Source: Pseudomonas taiwanensis (lineage in GTDB: Bacteria; Pseudomonadota; Gammaproteobacteria; Pseudomonadales; Pseudomonadaceae). From it: DNA of 64,000 nt. Below, piece by piece: positions 17,210-25,559 of this stretch; the first letter of the stretch is position 1; every line of letters begins with the position of its first letter. The stretch covers positions 62,001 to 126,000 of the forward strand of contig NZ_QJRF01000075.1 in NCBI RefSeq assembly GCF_013393345.1, written 5' to 3'. Under the pieces are notes generated by a model, which did not search any database, had not been told where the DNA came from, and saw only the letters and a program-made list of their open reading frames with translations. The translations under genes and the position numbers were made by a program.

Positions 17210-17506
17210 TCATAGCTCCTTGAAGGACACGATGAGCACGTCATCAATGACCGTGAGTTTTAGATAAACCTCTCCGGCTTTCGTGTCAGTTCGGTACACG
17301 TCTTGCCAAATCTTGTGATCGGCGTGCGTGCTCATGCTCTTGTAGAAGTCTGCCGGGGCCAGGGCCCTGACAACCCTGACGATTCCTTCAAAATCGAATC
17401 CCAACGACGCCCCGCCAGCCAGCGCAGACATTGTGGCGCGTACTTTCCCTGCTTCGACCAAAGCTCTCACGACGGAAAGCTTGCAGTGTGGAGTCCTTTT
17501 TTCCAT
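17210..17506 (-). CDS. mqsR: MqsR-type mRNA interferase toxin
   Basis: A 98-residue toxin with MEKRTPHCKLSVVRALVEAG at the start and DFYKSMSTHADHKIWQDVYR followed by YLKLTVIDDVLIVSFKEL at the end, the conserved core of MqsR, an RNase that cuts mRNA at GC-containing sites. Length matches the E. coli protein (98 residues). The ATG at 17506 fits the family start; an upstream codon would add three residues. The toxin gene comes first and the antitoxin start overlaps its stop. The pair may act in stress response or simply be an addiction module of the inserted segment. Confidence 0.93.
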   Translation of the reverse strand: MEKRTPHCKLSVVRALVEAGKVRATMSALAGGASLGFDFEGIVRVVRALAPADFYKSMSTHADHKIWQDVYRTDTKAGEVYLKLTVIDDVLIVSFKEL

Positions 17507-17518
17507 AAAAGTCACGCT

Positions 17519-17533
17519 AACCTACTAGGTTAA
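17519..17533. promoter_or_regulatory. MqsA operator palindrome
   Basis: TAACCT-ACT-AGGTTA is a perfect inverted repeat 12 bases upstream of the mqsR start codon. It matches the AACCT-N3-AGGTT half-sites known to be bound by E. coli MqsA, so autoregulation of the pair is expected. Confidence 0.85.
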
Positions 17534-17625
17534 ATTTGGCAATTTGATTGGATTCGCCGCCGGTAACCGGCCCAACCCAAAGGCCCCCCTCCAATCCCGG
17601 AAGAGGGGCCATCCCACACCTCAAC

Positions 17626-17877
17626 TCACCTCACGCCCAACGGTAACTCCTCCATCTTCACCAACAGCCAGAAGTCCTCCAGGTTGCTGCGAGACAGATG
17701 AATCAACGCATCCACCAGCGCGCTTTCCTTGATGTTGTCCAGATAGGGCCCGGGAATCCCCTCCCGTAGCGCCGCATTGTCCAGCACGATCTCCACAATC
17801 ATCTGCACCGTATGCAGCCGCGAATCCAGACGGTCCAGCAGCTCTCGCAGCCTACGTTCCTCAAGGTCGATGCTCAC
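17626..17877 (-). CDS. Small helical protein coupled to the BRO-N gene
   Basis: An 83-residue protein starting at GTG 17877 (VSIDLEERRLRELLDRLDSRL), with AAGGAGG eight bases upstream. The start overlaps the stop of the BRO-N gene (GTGA), so the two are translationally coupled. The sequence is predicted to be mostly helical and leucine-rich, with LIHLSRSNLEDFWLLVKMEEL near the end, and has no motif I recognise. It may be a partner of the BRO-N protein. Confidence 0.65.
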   Translation of the reverse strand: MSIDLEERRLRELLDRLDSRLHTVQMIVEIVLDNAALREGIPGPYLDNIKESALVDALIHLSRSNLEDFWLLVKMEELPLGVR

Positions 17878-18341
17878 TCCGACACCTCCTTGCCCGAGGT
17901 CATGAACACCGGCAAATACCGCCACGCCACCCACACCTCGCCCTGCCAACGCACCACACCAATGCGCCCGCCCTCGTAGCTCAGAACATCACGGCACGGC
18001 GCCGCATCCGGCACCCGGTGATAGTCATGCAGCGTCGGCACCAGCACTTCACTCAGCCAACGGCCGACCTCGCCATGCACAGGCCCGCCAAACTGGAACA
18101 GCACCTTGTAGGCGCTGATGTCACTGATGGCCGTCACCTCTTCATGGAAGTCGTGGGTGTAGCCGAGGCGAAGGCTTTGTTGCTCGTGAGGCTCCAGGGC
18201 CTGGAGCAGGGGGAGGGAATTGGGGTGGCCGATCAGCCGGGCGAAGTCATGGGCAACGAACCAGGGCTGGTTGTCGACCATCAGGGCGCGCAGGCGGTGG
18301 GATTGGTGGTAGAAAACGATGGGGGTGTATGCGTCGTGCAT
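17874..18341 (-). CDS. BRO-N domain, antirepressor-like protein
   Basis: A 155-residue protein with the BRO-N fold of phage antirepressors: IVFYHQSHRLRALMVDNQPWFVAHDFARLIGHPNS at residues 8-42, a central EPHEQQSLRL segment and a second half with VLFQFGGPVHGEVGRWLSEVLVPTL. The ATG at 18341 has GCAGGAGTACCACC before it. No other phage gene is near, so this is a stand-alone or remnant module with one small downstream partner. Its leader contains sequences matching a C4-type antisense RNA; translation is probably controlled by it. Confidence 0.8.
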   Translation of the reverse strand: MHDAYTPIVFYHQSHRLRALMVDNQPWFVAHDFARLIGHPNSLPLLQALEPHEQQSLRLGYTHDFHEEVTAISDISAYKVLFQFGGPVHGEVGRWLSEVLVPTLHDYHRVPDAAPCRDVLSYEGGRIGVVRWQGEVWVAWRYLPVFMTSGKEVSE

Positions 18342-18393
18342 GGTGGTACTCCTGCTAAGAGAAAGAGTTGCCACCTGCGTCGCCAAACGTGGG

Positions 18394-18469
18394 TGGCAAA
18401 TCGCGCGGGGTTGGCGAACCGGTTAGCAGGAACCCGGCAGACCCGAAGGTCTCCCCGCGCGATCTGCCA
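18394..18469 (-). ncRNA. C4-type antisense RNA candidate upstream of the BRO-N gene
   Basis: Read on the minus strand, the arms 18453-18469 and 18394-18410 pair over 17 bases with one G-U pair. The 42-base interior contains a UUCG-capped hairpin (18439-18452) and two free segments, CCTGCTAA (18430-18423) and TCGCCAA (18417-18411). These are complementary to TTAGCAGG at 18358-18351, which overlaps the BRO-N ribosome-binding site, and to TTTGGCGA just upstream (18388-18379). The same target pair is also present ahead of the element (18578-18569, 18562-18555). Length of 76 bases, cloverleaf shape and the two-segment pairing rule are those of phage P1 C4 RNA, which silences an antirepressor. Confidence 0.7.
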
Positions 18470-18873
18470 TAAAGCGATGCAGGCTTTCTGCATTCGTGCG
18501 GGGACCTGCAAGAACCTCCGCCGTTCTCGCAAGCACCTTGCTGGCGCTATCGCGCCTGCTAATGTCGGGTCGCCAAACCCAGCCACGGGATTGACCGTGA
18601 CGGCGGGGACACTAGCTATGGCGCGCGTAGGGCCTCAAGGCTAACGGGCTGTAGGAAAGTTCTCTGTAGGGAGGAGGAAAGAGAGTCGGAAGTATCTGTA
18701 GGAGGTGGCCTTGCAAGAGTATAAACGGGGTGGCAATGGGGGCTGCTTCTGATCAATAGCCGCCTGCCATCACGGGCAACATGCACCATGGGGATTTTTG
18801 TTGGAACTCTCCGGCCAGCCGAGGCGCTCGAAGACGATGTGTATTGGCACTGATTGTTTTGACGGGGGGATCG
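18470..18873. other. Leader of the BRO-N unit and intergenic sequence
   Basis: 18470-18600 contains further small hairpins (ATGCAG-GCTTT-CTGCAT at about 18478-18494) and the upstream copy of the C4 target segments, and is probably the 5' part of the BRO-N transcript. 18600-18780 is purine-rich on the plus strand with repeated CTGTAGG words. I see no gene. The rest runs to the end of the LysR gene. Confidence 0.45.
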
Positions 18874-19800
18874 TCACCGCCATTTGACGAGGCTATCGCT
18901 CTGTCCATTCGCTTTGTGCTTGAAAACGTCGCGCAGGTGATCGACGAAAAGAGACACCTTTGCAGACAGGTTGAGGCGCTCCAGATAGACGGCATAGATG
19001 TCTGCAGGCGGCGTTTCATATTCCCCTAATACCTCTACCAGACGACCATCTCGCAGATGACTGGCAAGGTTCCACTCGGCGCGCATCAAGATACCGTGCC
19101 CCTCCAGCGCCCAATTCAATGCCACCTCGCCGTCATTGGTGCTGAGGCCACCACGTACCTTGATCGATTCATTTTGCTTGCCTCGACTGAACCGCCAGAT
19201 ACCGAAGGCGGCATCGTTCTGGCGCAAGACGATGCAGTTGTGCCGCATCAAGTCCTTGGGCGACTCCGGCGTACCGAAGCGCTCCAGGTAGACGGGTGCT
19301 GCGCACAGGCGACGTCGATTGGCGGCGATTTTGCGGGCGATCAGCCGGGAGTCGGGTAACTCACCAAAGCGGATGGCGACGTCGATGGCATCGTCCGGCA
19401 GATTGATCGGCCGGTCGGTCAGGTGCAGTTGCACCTCGACTTCTGCGTAGCGCGCAACAAAGGAAGAAATCGCCGGCCCTACATGGGTACGACCGAAGCC
19501 CAGCGGCGCGTTTACCCGTAGGAGCCCCTTGGGCTCCGCCCGGCTGCTTGCGATCTGGCTCTCCATTTCCTCAATTTCGCCGAGGATTCGCTGGGCGTTG
19601 ACCAGATAGAGCTCGCCCTCGGCGGTGAGGCTGATGCTACGCGTTGTGCGATTGAGCAGCCGTACACCCAATCGCTGTTCCAACTGCGCCAGCCGCTTGG
19701 AGACCGCTGGTGGCGTCAGGTTCAGCTCACGCGCCGTGGCCGCAAGGCTGCCAAGCCTGACCAAGTGGGTGAAGAAGGCCAATTCGGATACCGGGCTCAT
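18874..19800 (-). CDS. LysR-type transcriptional regulator of the tartrate genes
   Basis: A 308-residue LysR protein with the N-terminal helix-turn-helix LAATARELNLTPPAVSKRLAQLEQRLGVRLL and an effector-binding domain of about 220 residues. I chose the ATG at 19800 with TTGGAG eight bases upstream; a TTG four codons earlier is less likely. It is divergent from a dicarboxylate carrier followed by ttdAB, the usual position for a regulator such as TtdR that responds to tartrate. A palindrome at 19818-19837 lies just before its start. Confidence 0.85.
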   Translation of the reverse strand: MSPVSELAFFTHLVRLGSLAATARELNLTPPAVSKRLAQLEQRLGVRLLNRTTRSISLTAEGELYLVNAQRILGEIEEMESQIASSRAEPKGLLRVNAPLGFGRTHVGPAISSFVARYAEVEVQLHLTDRPINLPDDAIDVAIRFGELPDSRLIARKIAANRRRLCAAPVYLERFGTPESPKDLMRHNCIVLRQNDAAFGIWRFSRGKQNESIKVRGGLSTNDGEVALNWALEGHGILMRAEWNLASHLRDGRLVEVLGEYETPPADIYAVYLERLNLSAKVSLFVDHLRDVFKHKANGQSDSLVKWR

Positions 19801-19817
19801 TAGTAACTCCAAAGAAA

Positions 19818-19837
19818 CAATGAAATAACTTTCATTG
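19818..19837. promoter_or_regulatory. Palindrome in the lysR-transporter divergent promoter
   Basis: CAATGAAA-TAAC-TTTCATTG is a perfect inverted repeat 17 bases upstream of the LysR start and about 140 bases upstream of the carrier gene. Its dyad and AT-rich centre fit a LysR recognition site. Confidence 0.65.
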
Positions 19838-19978
19838 TATTACTCAATTTTTGGGAAACCATTAACTTTGACTCCGTGAATTGCCCACACGAACGCTGGG
19901 GCATTTGCCCGCCATAGCCCGGTAAAGCCGCCCGGGTGAAACCCAAATCCGACTCACAACAATAATTCGGAGAAAACC

Positions 19979-21319
19979 ATGGCCAAGCGATTCCTAGGAA
20001 AGCTCTATGTCCAGGTCCTGATCGGCGTAACCATCGGCATCCTGCTCGGTGTGTTCTGGCCGCAATTTGGTGCCGACCTGAAGCCGGTCGGCGATGCCTT
20101 CATCAAGCTGATCAAGATGGTCTTTGCACCGATCATCTTCGCCACCGTTGTGCTCGGCATCGCCAAGATGGAGAACATGAAGGAACTCGGTCGGGTCGGC
20201 GTCCGTGCGCTGATCTACTTCGAGGTCCTCTCGACCTTCGCCCTGATATTGGGCCTGGTCGTGGTCAACTTTGTGCAGCCCGGCCAGGGGATGAACGTTG
20301 ACCCAGCCACCCTCGACACCAAGAGCATCGCCTCCTACACGGCGACTGCGGCGAGTGGCTCCGGCAGTTTCACCGACTTCCTGCTGCACATCATTCCTGC
20401 CAGCGTCACCGATGCTTTTGCCAAGAATGAGATCCTACAGATTCTGCTGTTCTCGACCTTGTTCGGCATCGCCCTGTCTCACCTGGGCCCGCGCGGTAAG
20501 CCGATGGTAGATGTGCTGGAAGCCTTTTCCCACGGCATGTTCTACATCGTTGGCATGGTCATGCGCGTCGCACCGCTGGCCGCCTGCGGCGCGATGGCCT
20601 TCACCGTCGGCAAGTACGGACTGGGCTCGATCGTTTCGCTCGGAAAACTGATGGCGACCATGTACCTGACCTGCTTCCTGTTCGTGGTCATCGTCCTCGG
20701 CTTCATCGCTCGTCTATCCGGCTTCAGCCTGTGGAAGTTCCTGAAGTACCTCAAGGAAGAGCTGTTCACCGTGCTTGGTACCAGTTCCTCGGAATCGGTG
20801 GTGCCGCAGCTGATGAACAAGCTGGAGAACGTCGGCGTGTCCAAGCCGGTGGTAGGCCTGGTGATCCCCTCTGGGCTGACCTTCAACCCTGACGGCCAGT
20901 GCATCTACTACACCATGGCGGCCATCTTCATTGCTCAGGCCACCAATACCCCTCTTTCCTTGATGGACCAATTGATCGTGCTTGGCGTGTTGTTGCTCAC
21001 CTCGAAAGGTTCGGCAGGCGTCACCGGCTCCGGTTTCATCACCCTCGCCGCGACATTGGCCTCCCTGGACAACATCCCGGTCGCCGGCATGGTGCTGTTG
21101 CTCGGAGTCGACCGTTTCATGTCCGAGGCGCGCGCTATCACCAACACCATCGGCAACGCGGTCGGGACCATGGCGATCGCGAAATGGGTCGGTGCCCTCG
21201 ACAAATCCCGAATGGAAAAGGTGCTGAACGGTACCGACCTGCCGGAACAGAACCAGGCGCAGGAATCATCGGCGCCAAACCACACCGTAAAGCCGGTAAC
21301 GACAGCCAGCGGCGCCTAG
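19979..21319 (+). CDS. Dicarboxylate/H+ (Na+) symporter, DctA family
   Basis: A 446-residue inner-membrane carrier of the DAACS family. It has [22 protein letters not shown] near residue 41, the serine-rich reentrant loop [14 protein letters not shown] near residue 263 and [26 protein letters not shown] near residue 296, corresponding to the NLDGT substrate and cation site. Unlike C4-dicarboxylate DctA the loop reads FNPDGQ rather than FNLDGT, which may reflect a hydroxylated substrate. It lies directly before tartrate dehydratase genes, so tartrate uptake is likely. Confidence 0.82.
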   Translation: MAKRFLGKLYVQVLIGVTIGILLGVFWPQFGADLKPVGDAFIKLIKMVFAPIIFATVVLGIAKMENMKELGRVGVRALIYFEVLSTFALILGLVVVNFVQPGQGMNVDPATLDTKSIASYTATAASGSGSFTDFLLHIIPASVTDAFAKNEILQILLFSTLFGIALSHLGPRGKPMVDVLEAFSHGMFYIVGMVMRVAPLAACGAMAFTVGKYGLGSIVSLGKLMATMYLTCFLFVVIVLGFIARLSGFSLWKFLKYLKEELFTVLGTSSSESVVPQLMNKLENVGVSKPVVGLVIPSGLTFNPDGQCIYYTMAAIFIAQATNTPLSLMDQLIVLGVLLLTSKGSAGVTGSGFITLAATLASLDNIPVAGMVLLLGVDRFMSEARAITNTIGNAVGTMAIAKWVGALDKSRMEKVLNGTDLPEQNQAQESSAPNHTVKPVTTASGA

Positions 21320-21382
21320 TTCAGCAGGCTCGCCAACGGAATTCCAACAGAACCGCCTTGTGATGCAGTGAGGAGAATCAAA

Positions 21383-22282
21383 GTGGATAACCAATCAGCC
21401 GTTCAATCGCTTACCGACGTGATGGCCAAGTTCACCGCCTACATCGGCAAACGACTGCCGAAAGACGTGAAGGAGAAGACTGCGAAGTTGCGCGCCGCGG
21501 AAACCAATTCTCTGGCGATCGAGATCTACGACTCGATGGCCGAGAACCAGGACTACGCGGACAAACTGGACCGCCCGAGCTGCCAGGACACTGGGGTCAT
21601 CCAGTACTTCATCTCCGCTGGCGCCCGCTTCCCGCTGCTGGGTGAGCTGGAAGGCATCCTGCAGAACGCAACCCTGGAAGCCACCATAAAAGGACCGCTG
21701 CGCCACAACGCTGTGGAGACCTTCGACGAGAAGAACACGGGCACCAACACCGGCTCGAAGATCCCATGGCTCGACTGGGAAATCATTCCCGACGCCGACT
21801 ATGCACTGATCGACGTGTACATGGCCGGTGGCGGTTGCACCCTGCCGGGATCGGCCAAGGTGCTGATGCCCGGCCAGGGTTACGAGGGCGTGACGGAATT
21901 CGTCTTCGACGTGATCACTTCACGTGGCGTTAACGCTTGCCCGCCGCTACTGGTCGGTGTCGGCGTGTCCACCTCGGTAGAGACCGCAGCGCGCCTGTCG
22001 AAGCGGGCAATCCTGCGCCCGGTGGACTCCAGCCACCCCAACGCGAACGCAGCGATGATGGAAAAGCTTCTTGAGGAAGGGCTCAACGAGATCGGCATTG
22101 GCCCGCAGGGGCTGACGGGCAATAGCAGCGTGATGGGTGTGAACATCGAATCCTCGGCGCGCCACCCTTCGACCATCGGCGTCGCCGTCTCCACCGGCTG
22201 CTGGGCACACCGTCGCGGCAAGATCCGCATCAACGCCGACCTCTCCTACGACATCCTCTCCCACGAAGGAGTAGTACTGTGA
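21383..22282 (+). CDS. ttdA: L(+)-tartrate dehydratase, alpha subunit
   Basis: A 299-residue class I (iron-sulfur) hydro-lyase alpha subunit. Cysteines that would hold a [4Fe-4S] cluster occur in [16 protein letters not shown] and [10 protein letters not shown]. The overall sequence, including [12 protein letters not shown] and [14 protein letters not shown], matches E. coli TtdA more than fumarase. Together with TtdB it dehydrates tartrate to oxaloacetate. The start is GTG at 21383 with AGGAG eight bases upstream. A bifunctional fumarase cannot be fully excluded. Confidence 0.87.
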   Translation: MDNQSAVQSLTDVMAKFTAYIGKRLPKDVKEKTAKLRAAETNSLAIEIYDSMAENQDYADKLDRPSCQDTGVIQYFISAGARFPLLGELEGILQNATLEATIKGPLRHNAVETFDEKNTGTNTGSKIPWLDWEIIPDADYALIDVYMAGGGCTLPGSAKVLMPGQGYEGVTEFVFDVITSRGVNACPPLLVGVGVSTSVETAARLSKRAILRPVDSSHPNANAAMMEKLLEEGLNEIGIGPQGLTGNSSVMGVNIESSARHPSTIGVAVSTGCWAHRRGKIRINADLSYDILSHEGVVL

Positions 22283-22887
22283 AAAAAGTTCTTTCGACCC
22301 CGATCAAGGATGAAGACCTCGCGGCCCTCAACGTCGGAGATGTGGTCTACCTGACCGGCCAACTGGTGACTTGCCGCGACGTGGCGCATCGCCGCCTGAT
22401 CGAACTCAAGCGCGAACTGCCGGTGGACCTGCGCGGTGGGGCGATCTTCCACGCTGGTCCCATCGTGAAGAAGAAGGACGACGGCAGCTTCGAGATGGTC
22501 TCCATCGGCCCGACCACCAGCATGCGCATGGAGAAGTTCGAGCGGCAGTTCATCGAGGAAACCGGCGTCAAGCTGATCATCGGCAAGGGCGGCATGGGCC
22601 CGGAAACCACCGCTGGATGCCTGGAGAATAAGGCCGTACACGCGGTATTCCCCGGCGGCTGCGCAGTACTGGCCGCCACCAAGGTAGAGGAAATCGAACG
22701 CGCCGAGTGGCAGGACCTGGGCATGCCGGAAACGCTCTGGGTCAACCGAGTTCGTGAGTTCGGTCCCCTGATCATCTCCATCGACACCAAGGGCAATAAC
22801 CTTTTCGAGCAGAACAAGGCGCGCTTCAACGAACGCAAGGGCGCTGTCATCGAGAAGATCAACAGCCAAGTGCGCTTCATCAAGTGA
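22279..22887 (+). CDS. ttdB: L(+)-tartrate dehydratase, beta subunit
   Basis: A 202-residue beta subunit with [26 protein letters not shown] near residue 17, [11 protein letters not shown] near residue 55, [12 protein letters not shown] near residue 74 and [13 protein letters not shown] near residue 103, all conserved in TtdB. The GTG start overlaps the TtdA stop (GTGA), indicating coupled translation of an obligate partner. The protein ends [14 protein letters not shown] ... RFIK as in the family. Confidence 0.88.
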   Translation: MKKVLSTPIKDEDLAALNVGDVVYLTGQLVTCRDVAHRRLIELKRELPVDLRGGAIFHAGPIVKKKDDGSFEMVSIGPTTSMRMEKFERQFIEETGVKLIIGKGGMGPETTAGCLENKAVHAVFPGGCAVLAATKVEEIERAEWQDLGMPETLWVNRVREFGPLIISIDTKGNNLFEQNKARFNERKGAVIEKINSQVRFIK

Positions 22888-23127
22888 CGTAGGGCGATCC
22901 AGGCCGGAGCCGTGATCGCCATCTCTTCAACTGCCCGCGCAAGGAAGGCCATGGACTGGCTACGGCGAGTTTCCGCCCTCCTTGCGCTGGTTTGCGGCGC
23001 TTTTCCTCCATTCGCCCATCACTCACTCCGGTCGAATCGGCGACCTACCAACATCTCGACCGTCAGGTACATGTCTTGCACAGCGTGACCGGTAGTAAGG
23101 CTCGATAAAGACCCGAGGGATAAGATC

Positions 23128-23994
23128 ATGCAAAAAGCCTGTCACCACGATCTGCGCAGCGCCTTCCGTGCCTTGCTTGAAAGCCCCGCCTGTTATCACA
23201 CGGCCTCCGTGTTCGACCCTATGTCGGCACGCATTGCCGCCGACCTGGGCTTCGAAGTCAGCATCCTGGGAGGCTCGGTCGCCTCCTTGCAAGTGCTCGC
23301 CGCACCTGACATCGCGCTGATCACCCTAAGCGAGTTCGTCGAACAGGCGACCCGTATTGGCCGGGTCGCCCGGCTGCCGGTTATCGCCGACGCCGACCAT
23401 GGCTACGGCAATGCCCTAAACGCCATGCGAACGGTGATTGAGCTCGAACGCGCTGGTGTAGCCGCGCTCACACTGGAAGACACACTGTTGCCCGCCCAGT
23501 TCGGACGCAAATCTTACGACCTGATCAATGTCGAGGAAGGCATCGGCAAGCTGCGCGCCGCCCAGGAAGTGCGCGACGACAAGGCCCTGTCCATCATTGC
23601 CCGCACCCACGCCGGAGTGCAGCCGCTCGCCGATGTTGTCCACCGTACCCGCGCCTACCAGGATGCCGGCGCTGACGGAATTTGCCTGGTCGGTGTGAAA
23701 GATTTCACTCATCTCGAAGCAATCGCTGAAAACCTGCGCGTACCGCTGATGTTGGTCACCTACGGGAATCCGGAGCTGCGCGATGACCACCGCCTGGCAG
23801 AGCTCGGCGTACGCATCGTAGTGGACGGCCATGCAGCGTATTTCGCGGCGATCAAAGCCACCTATGACAGTCTTCGCGAACAGCGCGGCATCACCATCGA
23901 TATCGGCCTCAGTGCATCAGAACTGGTGACCCGATACACCCATCCTGAGGACTACATCACCTGGGCGCTCGACCACATGAATGTGAGGGAGTGA
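23128..23994 (+). CDS. Oxaloacetate decarboxylase, PEP mutase/isocitrate lyase superfamily
   Basis: A 288-residue alpha/beta-barrel enzyme with [21 protein letters not shown] near residue 19, the metal-binding [14 protein letters not shown] near residue 86 and [13 protein letters not shown] near residue 119. It closely resembles the Pseudomonas PA4872-type enzyme shown to decarboxylate oxaloacetate. Placed 240 bases after ttdB, it would convert the oxaloacetate made from tartrate to pyruvate, completing a short pathway. Lysis of other 2-oxo acids is possible. Confidence 0.8.
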   Translation: MQKACHHDLRSAFRALLESPACYHTASVFDPMSARIAADLGFEVSILGGSVASLQVLAAPDIALITLSEFVEQATRIGRVARLPVIADADHGYGNALNAMRTVIELERAGVAALTLEDTLLPAQFGRKSYDLINVEEGIGKLRAAQEVRDDKALSIIARTHAGVQPLADVVHRTRAYQDAGADGICLVGVKDFTHLEAIAENLRVPLMLVTYGNPELRDDHRLAELGVRIVVDGHAAYFAAIKATYDSLREQRGITIDIGLSASELVTRYTHPEDYITWALDHMNVRE

Positions 23995-24308
23995 GGCTGA
24001 ACCCTGTACTTGGCCAGGACTTGACGATGCGCTGATATCGCCTCATTAACGCGCAAATTGCTGGTTCATGAGGCGCGGCTATGTCAACCAAGACAGTCCC
24101 CACCACGCCGCCGGCCTGAACCAACCCGTCTCTTCACACATCAATAAATGCCCCTTCCAGGGGTACGCCCACCGTGCAAACCAGTAAGTTGTCATTACTT
24201 GCTGGCCCCTCGTTGGGTTTCGCTGCGCTCTACCCAACCTACGGCCGCCAAGCAGCATTGAGTGCACACACCTACACATTTATCCCGCCACAACGGCCAT
24301 TCCCCTCG
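23995..24308. other. Intergenic stretch with hairpin and repeat arm
   Basis: No gene is supported. GCCTCAT ... ATGAGGC (about 24046-24074) is a loose inverted repeat after the decarboxylase gene that may act in termination, and 24211-24243 carries GTTGGGTTTCGCTGCGCTC, a copy of the repeat arm found near 1700-1804. Confidence 0.45.
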
Positions 24309-24352
24309 TCGTCCATCCGGACGATTCCCCCTCCAGCACAACTCGCCAGACT
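24309..24352 (+). promoter_or_regulatory. Candidate steroid operator and promoter 2
   Basis: TCGTCC-ATCC-GGACGA (24309-24324) is a perfect palindrome apart from its centre. After the same 22-base gap as at the other sites comes CAGACT (24347-24352), a weak -10-like hexamer. The site is 77 bases before the acyl-CoA dehydrogenase ATG. Confidence 0.6.
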
Positions 24353-24401
24353 CCTTCGCACCAGGGGCGTTCGCCCCGAGAGTCACTAGAAGGCAAGCGT
24401 T

Positions 24402-25559
24402 ATGGAATTCGCGTTCAGCGATGAGCAGGAGATGATCCGCGAGTCCGCCGAGAGCTTTCTCGCGGATGTATCCGACTCCGCCGCCGTGCGTGCGGCAATG
24501 GCCAGCGACCTTGGCCATGACCCGGCGCTCTGGCAGCGCGTATGCAGCGAGATGGTCTGGCCGGCCATCCATATTCCCGAAGCCTATGGCGGCCTCGGCT
24601 TGGGCTTCGTCGAACTGGCGATCCTGCTGGAGCAGATGGGCCGCCGCCTGTTCTGCTCGCCGTTCTTTGCCAGTGCTTGCCTCGCCACCCCGGCCCTGCT
24701 GCTGGGCGGGAGCGAGGAGCAGAAAGCGAAATGGTTACCGCAACTGGCCGAAGGCAGCCTGACGGCTACCCTGGCGTACGCCAGCAATACCCGTAACGGG
24801 CTGGATTCGGTACAGGCCAATGTGCGCGATGAGGGCAAAGGCTTTGTCCTCGATGGCAAGCTGCGCCAGGTGATCGATGGCCACAGCGCTGGCTTGCTGA
24901 TCGTGGCGGCTCGGGGTAGCGAGGGCATCGGCCTGTTCGTCATTCCGTCTGACACGCCGGGCATCAGCCGCAGGCTGGTACCGACCCTGGACCAGACCCG
25001 CAAACTGGCCGAAGTCGAACTCAACCATGTTTACGTGGGTGCCGATGCTGCGCTCGGCATCCCGGGGCAGGGCGGTGAGCTGCTGGAGAAAGTCCTCCAA
25101 CTGGCTTGCGTGGCCTTGGCCGCCGAGCAGACCGGCGGCGCCCAGCAGTCCCTGGACCTGACCCTGGCCTACACCGCCGAGCGGCAGCAGTTCGGTCGCG
25201 CCATCGCCAGCTTCCAGGCCATCAAGCACCGCGCCGCCGACATGATGCTGGAGGTGGAATGCGCGCGTTCGGCGGCCTTGTATGCCGCCTGTGTGGCCGA
25301 AGAAGTCCTGGCCGGCAATGGCGACCCGGACGTCGCCGCCGAACTGCCCCTGGCCGCCGCCCTCGCCAAGTCGCGCTGCTCGGAGGCCTTCTTCCATTGC
25401 GCGGCGGAATCCATCCAGTTGCATGGCGGCGTCGGCTTCACCTGGGAGTACGACCCGCACCTCTACTTCAAGCGCGCCCGGGCCAGCGAAGCCCTGTTCG
25501 GCGCGCCGTCCTGGCACCGCGAGCGCATCGCCGTCGCCCTCCTGGGGGAATACGCATGA
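24402..25559 (+). CDS. Acyl-CoA dehydrogenase, beta-type partner of FadE30-like protein
   Basis: A 385-residue acyl-CoA dehydrogenase with EFAFSDEQEMIRESAESFL at the start, IPEAYGGLGLGFVELAILLEQMG near residue 57 and the C-terminal IQLHGGVGFTWEYDPHLYFKRA. It lacks the GTNEIQRN motif that the next gene has, the same division seen in the pair at 10907-13136. Its stop overlaps the next start (ATGA), so the two chains are coupled and probably heteromeric. It is first in the second steroid operon. Confidence 0.78.
   Translation: MEFAFSDEQEMIRESAESFLADVSDSAAVRAAMASDLGHDPALWQRVCSEMVWPAIHIPEAYGGLGLGFVELAILLEQMGRRLFCSPFFASACLATPALLLGGSEEQKAKWLPQLAEGSLTATLAYASNTRNGLDSVQANVRDEGKGFVLDGKLRQVIDGHSAGLLIVAARGSEGIGLFVIPSDTPGISRRLVPTLDQTRKLAEVELNHVYVGADAALGIPGQGGELLEKVLQLACVALAAEQTGGAQQSLDLTLAYTAERQQFGRAIASFQAIKHRAADMMLEVECARSAALYAACVAEEVLAGNGDPDVAAELPLAAALAKSRCSEAFFHCAAESIQLHGGVGFTWEYDPHLYFKRARASEALFGAPSWHRERIAVALLGEYA

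Noticed and set aside
17626-18600. A prophage at the BRO-N gene
   Set aside because: No integrase, capsid, tail, lysis or attachment sequence is recognisable nearby; only a two-gene module and its RNA are present.
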